Positions 1 to 12,638 of a stretch of 64,000 bases of DNA are shown here, piece by piece. The notes below the pieces were generated by a model that saw nothing but the letters and a program-made list of their open reading frames with translations, was not told the DNA's origin and did not search any database. The DNA is from Haematococcus lacustris. Taxonomy: Eukaryota; Chlorophyta; Chlorophyceae; Chlamydomonadales; Haematococcaceae. The stretch covers positions 3,160,179 to 3,224,178 of the forward strand of contig JASKMD010000019.1 of the NCBI GenBank assembly GCA_030144725.1, written 5' to 3'. How positions within the stretch are numbered: the stretch's first letter is position 1; every line of letters begins with the position of its first letter. The translations under genes were made by a program, and so were the position numbers.

Positions 1-1020
1 ACCAGGCACAGCCCTTCTACCATGTCCTGGTGGATCAGCGGGACTGGGAGTTTGACACCTACCAGGTGCCAGGGTGCGGAGCGGCAGGGGTTGGGAGCGG
101 TGCAACTAATGGCAGGGGGTTATGAGCTAGGGACGCTGGAAATGCATCGATGCTGACATGTCCGCTCAGTGGGCGCTGCTTACGAAAGCAAACGAAGCTC
201 ACGCGTGGCGTGCCTTCTAAACTCCCCACTCCATCCCCACCAGCACCCTAGGTTAAGTTACGAAACGGCAGGGCGATGTTGCGGAGGCGTGGCGATTTGT
301 GTGACTTCTTTGCCCGCAGCCACCAGTGGCATACGTTGCCGAGGAACTGTGTTGGACGCCAGAGGACGGCGGACCCCCCCCTGCAGCCATGCCCCGCCAC
401 CCCAACGCGCCCGGCCCCTTCCTTTCCGCCGGTGTAGCGGGGTCGCCCGTACCAACCACCGCCTCCTCCGCGGCCGCGGGTGCTGCCTCTCTCGCCGCGA
501 CTTCAGCATATCCGCGGCCCGCGCCTGCCTCCGGAAAGAGCAACACGCCAGCCACGAAGGGCGTGACACAGGCAATGCAAGGTCCGGGCACAGCCGCGAG
601 CAGCAGCACGGATAGTGAGGAAGACAGCGGCGGCGTGAGCTGGATGGAGATGTTTGGGTCGGAGCCCCTGGAGCACCCTTACCGCTACATCTTGTTTCTT
701 GGGCAAGACGCACGTGGGGACTACATGCCTTGCAGGTAAGAGGCCATGTCCGCCATGACCATTAACGGTGCTCCCGCCGCTCCAGGAGAGGGAGTCGCAT
801 GGTTTCATATGACACACTGTTTGGGAGCAGCACTCCCTGAACCAGCAGCAGCCTATATGTATCACTGAGAGCTGTGTCGGTAAGGGTTTGGCGTTCGCCA
901 TGGTCAATGCCAGACCTCTTGTATGGTGCCCATCGCTGCAGGCAACTCAGGGACAAATATTCAGTGAGGCGTCGAGATGTACACCGCCCTGACAACAAGC
1001 TCGGCGGCGGCTCTGGCTGA
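1..1020 (+). CDS. YccV/HspQ-like domain protein, 3' exons (ClpF-type?), partial
   Basis: Only the last three exons lie in the window: 1-65, 320-735 and 942-1020, with GT-AG introns and phase closing to the TGA at 1018. Exon one gives FYHVLVDQRDWEF, the start of the YccV/HspQ fold (PF08755 family, hemimethylated-DNA-binding/HspQ type). Exon two continues AYVAEE, then a Pro/Ala/Ser-rich insertion of about 90 residues, then HPYRYILFLGQDARGDYMP. Exon three gives CRQLRDKY and a short basic tail. The order FYHVLVD...YVAEE...HPY..FLG.D..G...P..QLR.KY is that of YccV domains at the C-terminus of plant and algal chloroplast ClpF-like (Clp protease adaptor) and FBXO21-like proteins. The N-terminus that would tell these apart is outside the window, so domain identity is firm and function is inferred. 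The low-complexity loop inside the domain is unusual but common in green algae. Confidence 0.75.
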
Positions 1021-1230
1021 ATGCCCTGATTAACCCCTAGCGCCCAATGCGCAAGGGCGAACAGGGCATCTAGGCAGGTACAGCAAGTACAACAGAACTA
1101 CAGAAATGTTTCTTCCTGTGAATCCCTGTCGATGGCGGCCAGCATTTTTGCATTGTTCAATTCCATTTGAAGTCATGTTATTGGTCTGACATGGCTTCAG
1201 CCTCCTAGCAGCAGCGCATAGGTTGGCGTC

Positions 1231-4200
1231 ATGGATTTCCGCCTTACGCAGGCATCGTTAAAGAAACTATGCCGAGACCTCAAATTGTGAGGAGCGGGAG
1301 CCAATCAACGACGTCGTCCCGCTTCTATTATTGACGAGCTTGGCCTTACATCTCGCAGGTATTCAAGCGCTCCCGCGCTCAACGACATTCTTCACTTGCA
1401 ATGCAAAGGCATCATGAAGCTCGAGAACCTGGATGTGGGTGTATACCCTTCCTGCATCGCCCCTGCTCCCCCGGCTTTTGAAACAAGGCACACGTGCCGT
1501 GTCCCCGGCAGGAGTACACCGGGTTGAAGACGCTGTACCTCGAGCAGAATGCCATTATGGTGATTGAGAACCTCGACGCGCTGACAAACCTACGCTGCCT
1601 ATATCTGGGTAAAAACATGATCAACGAGATTGGCTGCGGGCTCAGCATGTTGACCAACTTGGAGACCTTGGACCTGGCAGACAACTACATTGAGTGTGTG
1701 GACGGGCTGGCCAGCCTGCCTTCGCTGCGCACCCTGACCCTGTCAGGCAACAAGATGCGCAGCCTAGCTGACGTGCAGCACCTCAAGTCATGCTCAGCCC
1801 TCGTCTCACTGGACCTGGCAAACTGCAAGCTGGCAGAGCCAAGCGTGGTGGACATGGTGCAGCACATGCCCCTGGCATACCTGCGCCTGCAAGGCAACCC
1901 CTGCGTGGGGCAATACAGGTGCCCAGGCTTGCCCTGGTCCTGCCAGACCTGCCAACACCTAGCACGAGCAGTGGTAGTAGTGGCATAGTGGCCCGCCGGC
2001 CCCCACCTGACGCCCACCTACCATCCACCCAGGACCCTTCCACGGCTCCATGCCCACACTCCCCCAGCACCCCCCTCACGCCACACCCCTTCACCACTTC
2101 TCAAGCATCCACATCACCACACTCACCCCACCACCTGGGGCTGCCCTGCCCCTGCCTCCCAGGAACTACCGCAAGACCCTAGTGGCCCGCATGCCAGGCC
2201 TCAACTATTTGGACGACATGCCCGTGTTCCCCAAGGACCGCCGTCTGGCTGTGGCCTTCCAGGAGGGCGGTCTGGAAGCGGAGCGGTCTGAGCGGGCGCT
2301 GCTGGGCCGGGAGGAGGAGCAGCAGCGGGAGGCACACACCCGCGCCTTTGATGAGATGGTGGCCAGGGCCAGGGCCAACCCGCCACCGCCACATGACCCC
2401 ATGCGCTTTCGGGCGGTGCCACCAGGTGTGTTTGCAGCATGGCCTGGATCAGCAGGACTGGTGCGGGGCTTTGAAGCTGGCCAGCTCAGTGAGGTGGGGT
2501 TGCTCTAGTGCCCTGCCAGTCCGGTGCGACCACCTTATGATGTGGCATGCTTCCCCTGTCCTGGTGATGGTAGGAGAAGGGGGGCATGGGGAGATGGCAG
2601 GGGAAGGGGAGGTGAAGGGCAGGGGAAGGGCAGGGGAAGGGGAGATGGCAGGGGGGTATGCAGAAGGGTTAGGGTTAGGGTTAGGGTTGACCCTAACCCT
2701 TACCCTATCCAAAAGGCCACCCAGGACTCCCCCTCCTTTCCTCATCAATGTTCGCCGCAAACGGCAAAGTCTTCCGATTCTTTCTGTGCCGGCGCTGGAC
2801 CTGGTGCCGGTGCACAGCTAAATCGCCTCTATGATGAGTACAGCCCTCCGTGCCCTGTACAGTGATGTCACACCCCTCCGCTGTGCAGGGGAGAGTGAGA
2901 GCGATGAGGAGGGGCTGCCCCCTGGCTATGGCTCAGATAAACGCAGACGCAAGGAGCACAGCGTGGCAACAGCAACATCGGCAGGTGCAGCAGCAGCAGC
3001 AGCAGATGCAGCAGCAGGTGCAGTGGCGGACAGCTGTGCCAGCTCAGACACCTCCGCTGCCATGAGCACAGCTCAGGAGGTGGATGATGGGGCAGAGGTG
3101 GCGCTGGGCCGCTCAGCAGCGTTGCTGGAGGCTGGCAATGCGGGCAGGGCAAATTCAGTGCCTGGGCCGGGAGTAGAACCCGTGACCTGTGGGACCAGCC
3201 AGCCAGCCACAGGGTGTTCTGCTGAAGTGGGCAAGTCATCCCGAAACCCGGCTGTGCCGAGATCAGAGACACCCGACGTGCCAGAGCCGCTCGGCTTGGC
3301 TGCAGGGCGTGCCGGTGAGCAGCCGGTGCAGTCACCAGCAAAGGCCCTCAGCACAGGGGCAGCGAAGGGGCAGCAAAGGGGCAGCACAGGGGCAGCAGAG
3401 CCCTCTGCAGCGGCCATGATTGCTACGTCATCCTGTGACTGGCCACAGTGTGAGGATGACATGCCTCACAGCAGCACCAGTAGCAGCAGCAACAGCAGCA
3501 GCAATATCCAGGACTTGAGCATTTTTGTGCAGCCAGGGTCAGCCTTGGGCCCTTTAAGAGGTGCAGGGTTCAAATCTGAGCTGGAGCGCCAGGTGAGCAG
3601 CAGGGCTCAGGCAAGGCAGCAGGCGGCCATGGCTTGCAGCTCAGGTCAGGGAGCCAGTGCAGAGCCCAATGGGTGGACACTGCAGCAACCCCTCTCAACC
3701 ACCTCAACCACCTCAACCACCTCAACAGCGGCGGGCCTCAACAATGGTGTGAGCTGCAGGCAAGAGCCCAACTTGATTATACCTGGTGCAGCACACAGCA
3801 ACACACAGCCTAGCCATGCGCTTGCAGCAGACATCACCATGGAGCCAGAGCCGTGCCAGGGTCATGGGGCAGGGCCCAGCCAAGCAGGGGTGGAGGCGGG
3901 AGAGGGGGGGCTGGACCCCCCGCCGCTGGAGGTGAGGCCAGTTGGGGGTTGGGGAGGGGGCCGGGAGGGGCTGAGGCCACACCGCCTGCCTGGGTCAGCC
4001 GCCTATCGGCAGCTGTGGGAGATGGCCCTGCGTGTGGGGGAGCAGCAAGCCAGGCAGGCAGGCGAGGAGCAGCAGGCTTGTGCAGCAGCAGAGGAGGGGG
4101 AGGAGGAGGGGCTGGGGGCTGAGGGGCTGGGGGGTGCAAGGCAGCAGGGGGAGAGACGCGAACAGCAGCTGGAAGGACCCGTGCTGCCTGGGCTGGGCAG

Positions 4201-6005
4201 CAGAGCACACCCAACCCTTGCGCCTTCCCTCCTAGCATACGCCCACCCGGTTCCAGGCCAGGGTGTGGGGCCACAGGGGGCCCCCCCTGGGTTCCCCTCC
4301 CCCTCCCCCTCCCCCTACCCCGCCCCAGTCCCCACGCAGCTGGGTCCAGCTGGCCCTGCTGACCTCCCCCTGGCGACCCCCAGTGTGACCACCCCAGCAG
4401 CAGCGATCCACCCCTCGTCCTCGCCACTGGGCATGCAGGCAGACATGGCAGGTCAGCTGTGGCAGGGGCTTGACTCAGCCGTGGAACTGGCTGCCGCAGT
4501 TGCTGCCGCTGCTGGCAGTGGGGTCAGGGCCAGTGGCCAACAGGCGCTGCAAGACAGTGCAGTGGAGCTCAGCAATGTCACACTGTTACTCTCTGCCAGG
4601 CGGTCACATGCTCACCCGCACCCCAGCTTGCATGCCACCCGCATGGGCCTCGCAGCCAGCAGCGCTAGCACCATGCACGGGCTTTCCTCAGGTCCCCTGG
4701 ATGGGCCCATGGAGGAGAGGGTGGGGGCAGCAGCCAGGGGGCGTGACTCTGGCCATGCTGAGGTGCAGCAGCAGGGGGGAAGGGGTGAGGCTGGAGAGGG
4801 GGAGGGGTGGGAGGGGGAGGGAGAGGGGCAGGGGGAGGGGGAGGGGCAGCACCCAGGTAGAGAACCGGCAGGCTTGGCTGTTCTCGACTTAGACAGCGCC
4901 CGGAATGGCAACCCTGGGGGAGGGGAGTCTGAGGGGGAGGAGACCCTGCTGCTGCTGCCGGGGCTGCCTGGCGCAGCTGCTATGGCCACTCTGCTCCCCT
5001 CCTCCCACGTCCCCCTCACTGACAGCGCTCACTCCTCCAGCTTTGGCTCTGACCTGGGGTCGGCGTTTGGAGGGGGCCGGGCCAGTGGTGCTGGCCGGCC
5101 TACCCTGGGGTCGGGGCTAGGGCGGCAGCAGCAGCAGCGGCGGGGGCGGCGGGAGGACGACAGTGCGGATGAGCAGGAGGCGAGTCTGGAGGGCTCTGAG
5201 GGGGTGGATGATGATGATGATGATGATGAGGAGGAGGAGGAGGAGGGGCTGGGCAGTGATGGAGAGGGAGGGCTGGGCAGGGACCTCTTTGCTCGCTATA
5301 CGGTGAGCTCAGTAGGCCTGGGTGCTGGCACTGGCGCCGGCGGGGCCCCTGCTGCTGGGTCATCACCAACACCGGGCAGCAGGCCCACACACCCAACACC
5401 CACTGCTCCTGCCCCGCCCTCCTCCTCCTCCCCAGCTCTGCCCAGTATGCCCATAGCTGCTGCTGGTCGGCAGCCAGCGAGCACCCTTCTGCAGGCGGCT
5501 GGGCGTGTTCCAGACCTACTGTTCCACCCGCTCCACCCCAACCTGCCCAGCCACCCTCCCCCTGACACCAGCAGCGCCCCTGCTGCTGCTCCGCCCCATC
5601 CTGCCCACCCCACTCCCTTCACCCCGCTGGCCGTGATCATCACATCAGGGGCAGGGGCCTGGGGGGAGGAGGAGCCTGGGCCGCTGCTGGACTCAGCGGG
5701 GGAGCTGTGCCCGGCTCCCACCCTCCAGGCGGAGGGGCCGGAGGCGGACGGTGGGCTGCAGGGGGAGGTGGCTGGGCATGCTGCAGGGAGGCAGCGGCTG
5801 GGAGCAGAGGGGGGCAGCTTGGAGGCTGCTGGCAGCAGCAGCGGCAGGGGCATGGTGGGGGCGCACAGGCTGGTGGCTGATGCGATGTTGAGGGAGGACT
5901 CGGCCTTTGCCCTGCTGGCCGGGGGGAGCTCTGATACAGGAGGCCAGGGGGGCCAGGGGTCAGGTGCAGCTGCAGGGCGCTCCCGTCTCTCACCTTTGGG
6001 TCAGC

Positions 6006-6039
<34 letters not shown>

Positions 6040-6232
6040 TACCCCTGCTGGGTATGCTGCTGGGGTCGTGGCAGCAGCATCTGTCAACTCGACTGCTGAG
6101 CAAACACTGGGTGCCGGGCTGGGGCCTCCCTCCCTCTCCCAGGCCCAGCCTCAGCGCATATCCCCTTCAGCAGCTGCTGCTGCTCCTGCTCCAGCTCCTG
6201 GCGCACCACCAGCAGCGCATGCTGCATCTTCT

Positions 6233-6269
<37 letters not shown>

Positions 6270-7744
6270 CAGCAGCAGCAGCAGCAGCAGCAGCACCTGC
6301 TTCAGCATCAACAGCAGCAGCCAGCTGTGGTGGGGAGCAGCTGGGCGTACACAGCATGGGCCAAGACGGCCCGGCGGTATGGTCGGCAGCACAGCAGCGA
6401 ACCCTAGCCTCCCCGCAGCTGCAGCCACCGCAGCCAAGGCTGGCCTGGCAAGCACACACCCAGGGCCAGGGTCAGGGTCAGGGCCAGGGCCAGCAGGCTG
6501 CCCTCACCCATGACGTCATACGCACTGCCAGCAGCAGCAGCAGTGGCGCAACCCCTGCTGGCCAGGGCACCTTTGGTCCCGCCCTACCCTCACACTCAAA
6601 CCCTACCCTTACGTCACTTCACCCGCTAGGTGTGACCCAGCCCTCCCACCCCACCCCATCAGCTGCTACCACCCCTCTGCCCACCAGTGCCGCTCCCCCA
6701 CATGCAGCTTCTATCAGCCGAGAGCCTTACCTCAACTCCTTCTCACCCTTCCATCCCTCCCCATCACACTTTTTCATGACGGACTCATTCATGCAGCATG
6801 GGACGGTCCCACCTTCACCCTTTGAGGGCACACCCAGTGACACTCTGACCAGGGCCAGGGCGGTAGTAGCCGCTGCAAATGCAGCAGAGGCAGCAGCAGC
6901 AGCAGCAGGCCCCAGAGGGAGCCGCCCCCCTGACCCCCTTTGCCCCTGGAGCAGTGGTCCCTCCTCCTGCCCCTGGCCCTTGTCTGGCGTCAGTGCTTGG
7001 GCTGGCAGTGGCAGCAGCAGTAGCTTCAGGGCAGGTCAGAGCCCCAGTAGGCAGGTGGCTGGGCAGGGGGACATCAGTGGGAGGGCACCCGCCAGCCAGC
7101 CTTGCAGCCTGGCAGATTCGTATGTCATGCTGGCAGGTGTGACCCACAACCGCACGTCACTGGAGCTGGCCAGGGCGGTGGTGAGGGGGGCGGGGGGTGG
7201 CAGCGCGTGTGCTATGCGCACGGATACACAAGGGGGGGAGACCGGGGGTTGGCCTGAGAGGAGCAGGGGGGTCCTCAGCAGCAGCAGGCAGGGGGGCGGG
7301 GCAGGGGAGGCAGGGGTGGAGGCAATGGGACAGGCAGGGCCCAGTAGGGTCAGGGCCTGTGTCAGTTGCAGTGGCAGTTGGGAGTTGGGGGGAGGGACAG
7401 GGGAGGAGGTGGCTGGCAGTGTGCGGGGGGCCAGCGTTTCAACTCAACCCCAGGCCCCTCATACAGCAGCAGCAGCAGGGGAGGCAGGGGTGGGTGTCAG
7501 GCCCGGCAGGCAGCATGGCGCCATGCAAGGAGTGACCGAGGTGTGGGGAGCTGGTGGCCAGGATGCCCGAGGCAGCGGAGGGTCAAGGGGGTCCCAGGGT
7601 GTCAGGGGCGGCACAGCAGCAGGCGACCCGGTGCTCCTCAGCCCTCACAGTTCTTGGTCCCACCACCTGGTGAGGCAGGACTCTGCCACAGAGCCTGGGC
7701 TGAGATTTTTGACCCCAGAAGAGCAGGACCCCCCTACCCCTGTG

Positions 7745-7779
<35 letters not shown>

Positions 7780-7888
7780 GGGCCATAGGGGCAGCAGTGG
7801 CGCTGGAGGCAGTAGTGGTGGCAGTGGCAGGGACGTGGCAGTAGGGGCTATGGGGCCAGGCAGGGACATGTTGCGTGAGCTGGATTGA
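1231..7888 (+). CDS. DNAAF1: DNAAF1/ODA7 leucine-rich-repeat dynein arm assembly factor
   Basis: Five exons: 1231-1286, 1359-1434, 1512-1918, 2163-2425 and 2889-7888; all introns are GT-AG and the lengths sum to 1934 codons including the TGA. Exon one begins [17 protein letters not shown], exons one and two join as [14 protein letters not shown], and exon two ends ENLD before [13 protein letters not shown]. These match the DNAAF1 (LRRC50, Chlamydomonas ODA7) N-terminal signature. SDS22-type leucine-rich repeats occupy roughly residues 40-175, then the LRR cap [18 protein letters not shown] and VFPKDRR (about 180-203), then a Glu/Arg-rich helix. Family role: cytoplasmic preassembly of outer and inner dynein arms for cilia. 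Odd feature: the last exon adds about 1,660 residues of Ala/Ser/Gly/Pro low-complexity sequence with an acidic D/E run near residue 1040 and poly-Ala near 1375. The ATG is chosen because it opens the conserved N-terminus about 210 bp after the upstream gene's stop. Confidence 0.93.
2664..2706. repeat. Interstitial telomere-like TTAGGG repeat, head-to-head
   Basis: In intron 4 of DNAAF1, three to four TTAGGG units run directly into inverted CCCTAA units, forming an imperfect palindrome. Confidence 0.8.
6231..6297 (+). repeat. (CAG)n tract in DNAAF1 last exon
   Basis: An almost uninterrupted CAG/GCA trinucleotide tract, read in frame as poly-Ala in DNAAF1. Other CAG/GCN tracts lie at about 2990-3020, 6010-6035, 6895-6910 and 7745-7780. 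Confidence 0.8.
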
Positions 7889-10179
7889 GTACAACACGCT
7901 CGTAGACCCCTTAGGGTTGGGCCTAGTGATGACCTGTATCCACAGGGCTGTGTGCCGGCAGTGCGACAATAGGCGGCTGGCAGCAGACATGGCTGCTTTG
8001 CAAATGGTTGGTGGGTCCTAGCCCAATGACCAGTTGTCGGCGCTGCAGGGGTGTCTGACGACCCTACTAGTGGTAGTGGTGCAGTAGTATCTTCATTGCC
8101 TGAGGAGCAGTGCGCGCTTGCAATCGCTAGCAGTCTCGCTAGGCTGCAATGATGGTGCTGTAACCCACAGTTGCTGCCTTGCCACGCCAGCGCACTAACG
8201 AAGAAGGGGTGTGCAATCAGGCGGGGTGCTAGACTTCGGTAAGCTGGGTGACGGACTGAGTTATTTCTGTGGTCGGGTGCTGTTATCTGGCTGCGCAAGG
8301 TCCAGCAACGGGAGCAGGTCATGGGATCTCAACTAGCATGGTGGTAATCGGGGTTAGGGTTAGGGTTAGGGTAACCCTAACCCTAACCCCTAACCCCTGA
8401 TGTGTAATCTTAATGTGTTTACTCGTCACACAGTGTAGGGTGGAAACGAATGTCGCGCTGGTCGTTGTACACCTTCTCTGCTCATCAGTGCTCATCAGGG
8501 CTAGAGCAGACCAGAGCAGACCAGACAACTATGTTCAGCCCCTTGTCCCGCACTAAGGCCTCCATTAAGCCGGACCAGTAGTGGCCACTAGCAGCCACTA
8601 GCGGGAACATTAGGGGCCAATAGTGGCCCGACTCAAATGGTGTTAATGGGCTGTGTGGAGTATACGGTATATACTGTATACCCAACTATGTTCAGCCATG
8701 CCACCAGTCCCAAGCACCGCAGCCACTTGTCATCTTACATGGCATTGTGTACACATCCTGTCAAACAGTTTGTGGTCTGCGGCCGCTGCTGATCAGCAAG
8801 GCATTGAGCTAGTGAGCAACCGGCTGCCTAAGGTACCCAACCCCTGAGGGGTGTGAGTCATCGCCTTCATTGTGGTAATAGCCAGTAGGCTCAGCATAAC
8901 ACACGACAACACACTACTTTGAGTTTTGACATTATGCTCTGTGGTCTAAAAATCAGAGCCTCCCAACTCTCATAAAAAGAGGGTGTGTCCTTTACACGAG
9001 GTTTATTTCTCGCTCAGGTTGCCGATTAAGCATCGAAGCACACCAGTGTGTAGAGGACTCGCTTGGCTACACGGAATGCCTGTCCTCAGCTCTATTAAAT
9101 GTGTACATGATGCACTACCTGGGCGTGAACCTGGCATACATTTTGTGGGCAGATATCACCATGCACGCCTCCTCCACTCTCGACCTTCTTAATGATGCCG
9201 TGATGACGCAAACTCAAGTATGTGTGCAACCGCGCTTTGTGTTGCGATGGCCGGAACTGCGAGTTTGAAACCTAAGAAGCTGAAATGCTTCTTTAACGCA
9301 CCCACACCACTACTAATGCTGCGATTAGGACAGCTGCATACTTCTTAGCATCAATTAGCTTTCACTCGTCATTTGTGTCGCTCGCGCTGTCACGCGTAAG
9401 ACGGAGTAGTTGTATGCTCTAGCGGTTCAACAAGACACTTTGTGCCCCCTTCACCTTTGATTACAGTAGACTATCTGGCCTGATAGTCAAACTGACCGCG
9501 GGACCCTTCATACTCACGCCTTTTCTGCTCGTTTCGCTGTCTACGCCCCGTATTCGTTGTAGCTAGAGCATGTGTGCATATGCGCAGTCTTCGTTCTGTC
9601 GCTAAAGCGGTTTTGGACGTCACCACCGGTTCGGTCCACGGTGCTCTCGGTCCACGGTCCACCAGCTGTCAAATGCACTCCCACTCCCACCTGGCCCGAC
9701 TCGCACCCCTATGCAAGGCAAGGCCTCTACACTTCATAGCAAAGCACCCAAGCAACACCACTATTCACATCCACATTGACCACTTGCATGCGCTGCCTGT
9801 ACCAAGATGCCATGGCCTAGGTGCCACTGCCAAACCCCTTGCCCTCTCAATCAGACGTCCCTGGCAGTAGAGGCGGAGGCAGCTTGCTTTAGCCTTTGCT
9901 TTAGCGACAACTTGTGTCATGCATGCCGCGACGTGCATACCACATTGGTTGGGTACAATAGATGAGCAACATATACTTGATGGCAAACAGGTAGCAAGAC
10001 TGCAAGCACCCTTCCCAGGCAACTGCAACGTCCAACAGCACTCCCTCCCCGTACCACCAAACCGCACCACCTCATGGCGCAACATAACATGGCACAGTAT
10101 GACACATGGCTGCCATAGCTTGACCAGGCTACACAAGCAAGCACCAGGCATCACATAACTACCAAAAGGGAGAGTGACC
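7889..10179. other. Intergenic, no gene recognised
   Basis: Between the DNAAF1 stop and a weak minus-strand gene. Open frames here are short, have no recognisable domain and are not supported by splice structure. It holds the telomere-like palindrome at about 8.35 kb, a stretch of short inverted motifs (GTGGCCACTAG) at 8575-8630, and a 15-bp motif (CAACTATGTTCAGCC) at both 8526-8540 and 8682-8696. Confidence 0.5.
8350..8398. repeat. Interstitial telomere-like palindrome
   Basis: About three TTAGGG units abut three inverted CCCTAA units (GGGTTAGGGTAACCCTAACC at the centre), with GGGG/CCCC variants at both ends. It is the same head-to-head arrangement as in DNAAF1 intron 4. Confidence 0.85.
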
Positions 10180-11391
10180 TTAGGCAACACCCCCTGGGCC
10201 TGAGGAAAGAGCTGCTTTGGTACGCTGCTCAATGTGCTGCTTCACAAAGCGTCGAAGATTCTGCAACAAGGTCTTTTGGGCTGGTCGATGCTTGGGTGGG
10301 ATCTTATAAAAGTTGATGTAGCCCCACAACTGTGCCAAAGTGAAGGGCGTAGCGGGGCCAGCAGCCAAGGGCGTAGGGGGGCCAGCAGCCAAGGGCGTAG
10401 GGGGGCCAGCAGCCAAGGGCGCAAGGGGGTCAGCAGCCAAGGTGGGCAGGCGGGGGCCAGCAGCTGGGACGGCTGCACTTGCACAATACAGCACCACTTT
10501 GCCACTGGTGATGGTGCAACCATCCATCTGGATATGGATTGCTGGCGCTTGTCTCAGTTGGCCTGCGCATGCGCACACACATACACACACACACACAATT
10601 CAGCTCAACTACACCTCAAACTTGACATAATGGAACACCATGAAAGGAGTATGATATGAACAACATTGAACAACAGCAAGGTTACACTCTGGAACTACCT
10701 CATGGTAACACCACATGGCAACATCCCATGGTACTCACCCTCGAATGTGCGTTGGATGTCGCAAGTGAGCATCAGCTGGTGGCGACGTACTGTGGAAGGC
10801 CCAGCTTGAGGTTGAGGTGGGGCATCAGGGAACTCTGCAGCCGCCACAGCTGTGCGCAGGGGTCCAAGCTGCTGGCATGACACGTTGGGCAAAGTCAACA
10901 GCGCCGCATTGCGGCATGCATAGGCTGCAGTGTAGGCTCCCGTCACAGTATCACGCTCCTTGTGGCAAGGGGGGGGGGGGACCTGCATGACTGTTGCTGG
11001 GCTGGCTGCTTGTGTGCATGGCGGTGCACCCCACATGGCATGCCAGCGCTTCAAGGTGTAGAGTGACACCTCATTATGATGATGGTGCTGGTGATGGTGG
11101 TGATGGTGGCGGCAGAGATTGGTTTAGGTCCTGCAACAGTCGCCAACCATGGTGTCTTCTACTGATGTGATCATTCTACTATGCATGCCATGCATACAAC
11201 ATGCTTGCTATGCAAACTACATAGTCATTTCAAGCAATATAACACGCTGCGTGCAAGGTACACAGGCTTGCACATGTCAATCCTTACCTTGATGGGTGGA
11301 TCAGATGGGTGGCGGCCTTGGAAGTGGTGGTAGGACCGGAGAGGGAAGGAGATAGGGGCCAAGGGGCAGGAGCCAAGAGGATCGTCAGACC
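10180..11391 (-). CDS. Unidentified protein, 3' exons (weak gene model)
   Basis: I do not recognise this product. The best-supported join is an exon ending at 10739 (it contains SLYTLKRWHAMWGAPPC and ends QRTFE) to an exon 10562-10180 (QLRQAPAIHIQMDG, a repetitive PLAAGPPT stretch, then LWGYINFYKIPPKHRP and a basic helix to a TGA). The GT-AG intron 10738-10563 closes in phase. A further possible exon is 11391-11289 (SDDPLGSCPLAPISFPLRSY). A His-rich tract lies just upstream of SLYTL, where one frame has a stop, so the 5' structure is unresolved. Transposon-derived or host gene are both possible. Confidence 0.35.
10349..10440. repeat. 24-bp minisatellite, about four copies
   Basis: A unit containing GGCCAGCAGCCAAGGGCG is repeated in tandem about four times with slight decay at the right end. 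It stays in frame in the minus-strand exon, giving repeated PLAAGPPT octapeptides. Confidence 0.8.
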
Positions 11392-12638
11392 TGCAACAAA
11401 TAAGGGGTGTGATTGCGGTTACCTCCCCATGGCTGGGCTGGGCTGGGCTGGGCTGGGCTGGGCTGGCATTTAGTGGCATGTGGGCGGATGCAATGGCTAA
11501 GGCTGAGGATGCCAACATGGGAGGGGTGTAGAGACTAGGAGGGGGTGGTGGAAGGCACATGGCGCAGGGCAGGGTTGGGCCAAGTGATGCTGCATTCCGG
11601 CAGGTTGGTGAAGGGGGAGGGGGCTTGCTCTTGGCTGCTGGGTAGGGTAGAGAGGGCTGCGATATCAAGGGGGAGGTGAAGGGGAGGAGAGAAGTAGGTG
11701 GGTAGTAGGGTGGGGTGGGGTGGGGTGAGGAGGTGGTGGTAGGCTAGGAGGTGGTGGTGACTGTGGTGGTGGGGTTGGTGTTGGCGGTGGCGGTTGAGAT
11801 TGGGAGCTCCTGCAACAACCGCCAGCCATTCACAAGGTGGTGAGAGTAGCTATGCACAAGGTGAAAAACGTCATGGCAACTTATGCTATTCCTACACTGA
11901 GAGATGCACCATGTACCGGACATCCTACTTCATCCAACGTTAGGATTATATGCAAAAAAGCAAGCTTCGTGTAGCCTTGACAGCTTGACATGTCTGTCCT
12001 CACCTCCAGTTCAGAGGCACTTCTAGGCTGTAGGACCATTTGGGCCCACCAATCCTAAAGAAATAGGACTAGTTGCGCGCCTACGCAAAGGAAACAACGT
12101 CGGGTTCATTGAGCCGGGAGGAATTAGTACCTCCGGCTGTACTTGCCCTTAGAGCCTAAGGAGTCCACCACGCCATTGCGAAGCACCTCCACAATGCACT
12201 TGCGCTGCGCGATGTCGTGAGAGCGACCGGCTGATTGGTGGGCGCACTTTTTTCGTTTACGGGGTTCCTGGCATTACAGGCGTATAGCAGACTGAGCGTT
12301 CATTGCATGCCGCACGGTGTTACGCCAATCGCACACTTCCCGGCGCCGGAATGTCCATGACATGGTTGTGTAAAAGGTTTTATCAGAGTTGGGAGGGTCT
12401 GACTAAAAATGACATGGGTCATGCAGCTGTCCATGGTGCCATGCATCAAGATTCTTCATCATGGGAGTTGAATCACCCATATCTTGAATCCTGCAAGACA
12501 TATATTGCATGGTGAGTTCTTGAGGAGTGGACTATCTGTGCCACTAGTGTCGTGTACAAATGCTGAGATGCCACGACGTGATGACTTGTGGCAGCGGGCT
12601 GCCCAGGCCACACTGCCCAGTCTGTCAACACCTTGTCG
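11392..12638. other. Intergenic or unresolved exons
   Basis: Contains a (GCTGG)n run, Pro/His-rich frames on the minus strand after GTTGCAG acceptor-like sites near 11.82 kb, and otherwise nothing recognisable. It may hold 5' exons of the weak gene to the left and the 3' UTR of the beta-propeller gene to the right. Confidence 0.4.
11431..11466. repeat. (GGCTG)n pentanucleotide
   Basis: About seven uninterrupted GGCTG units. Confidence 0.8.

Noticed and set aside
2831..2888. DNAAF1 last open frame starting as its own gene at 2831
   Set aside because: An acceptor at 2886-2888 joins in phase to the exon ending 2425 and closes the total length exactly; the upstream ATG is intronic.
5907..6407. 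Leu/Gln-rich alternative frame inside the DNAAF1 tail
   Set aside because: It arises from CAG/CTG tracts read out of frame; the main frame is open for 5 kb.
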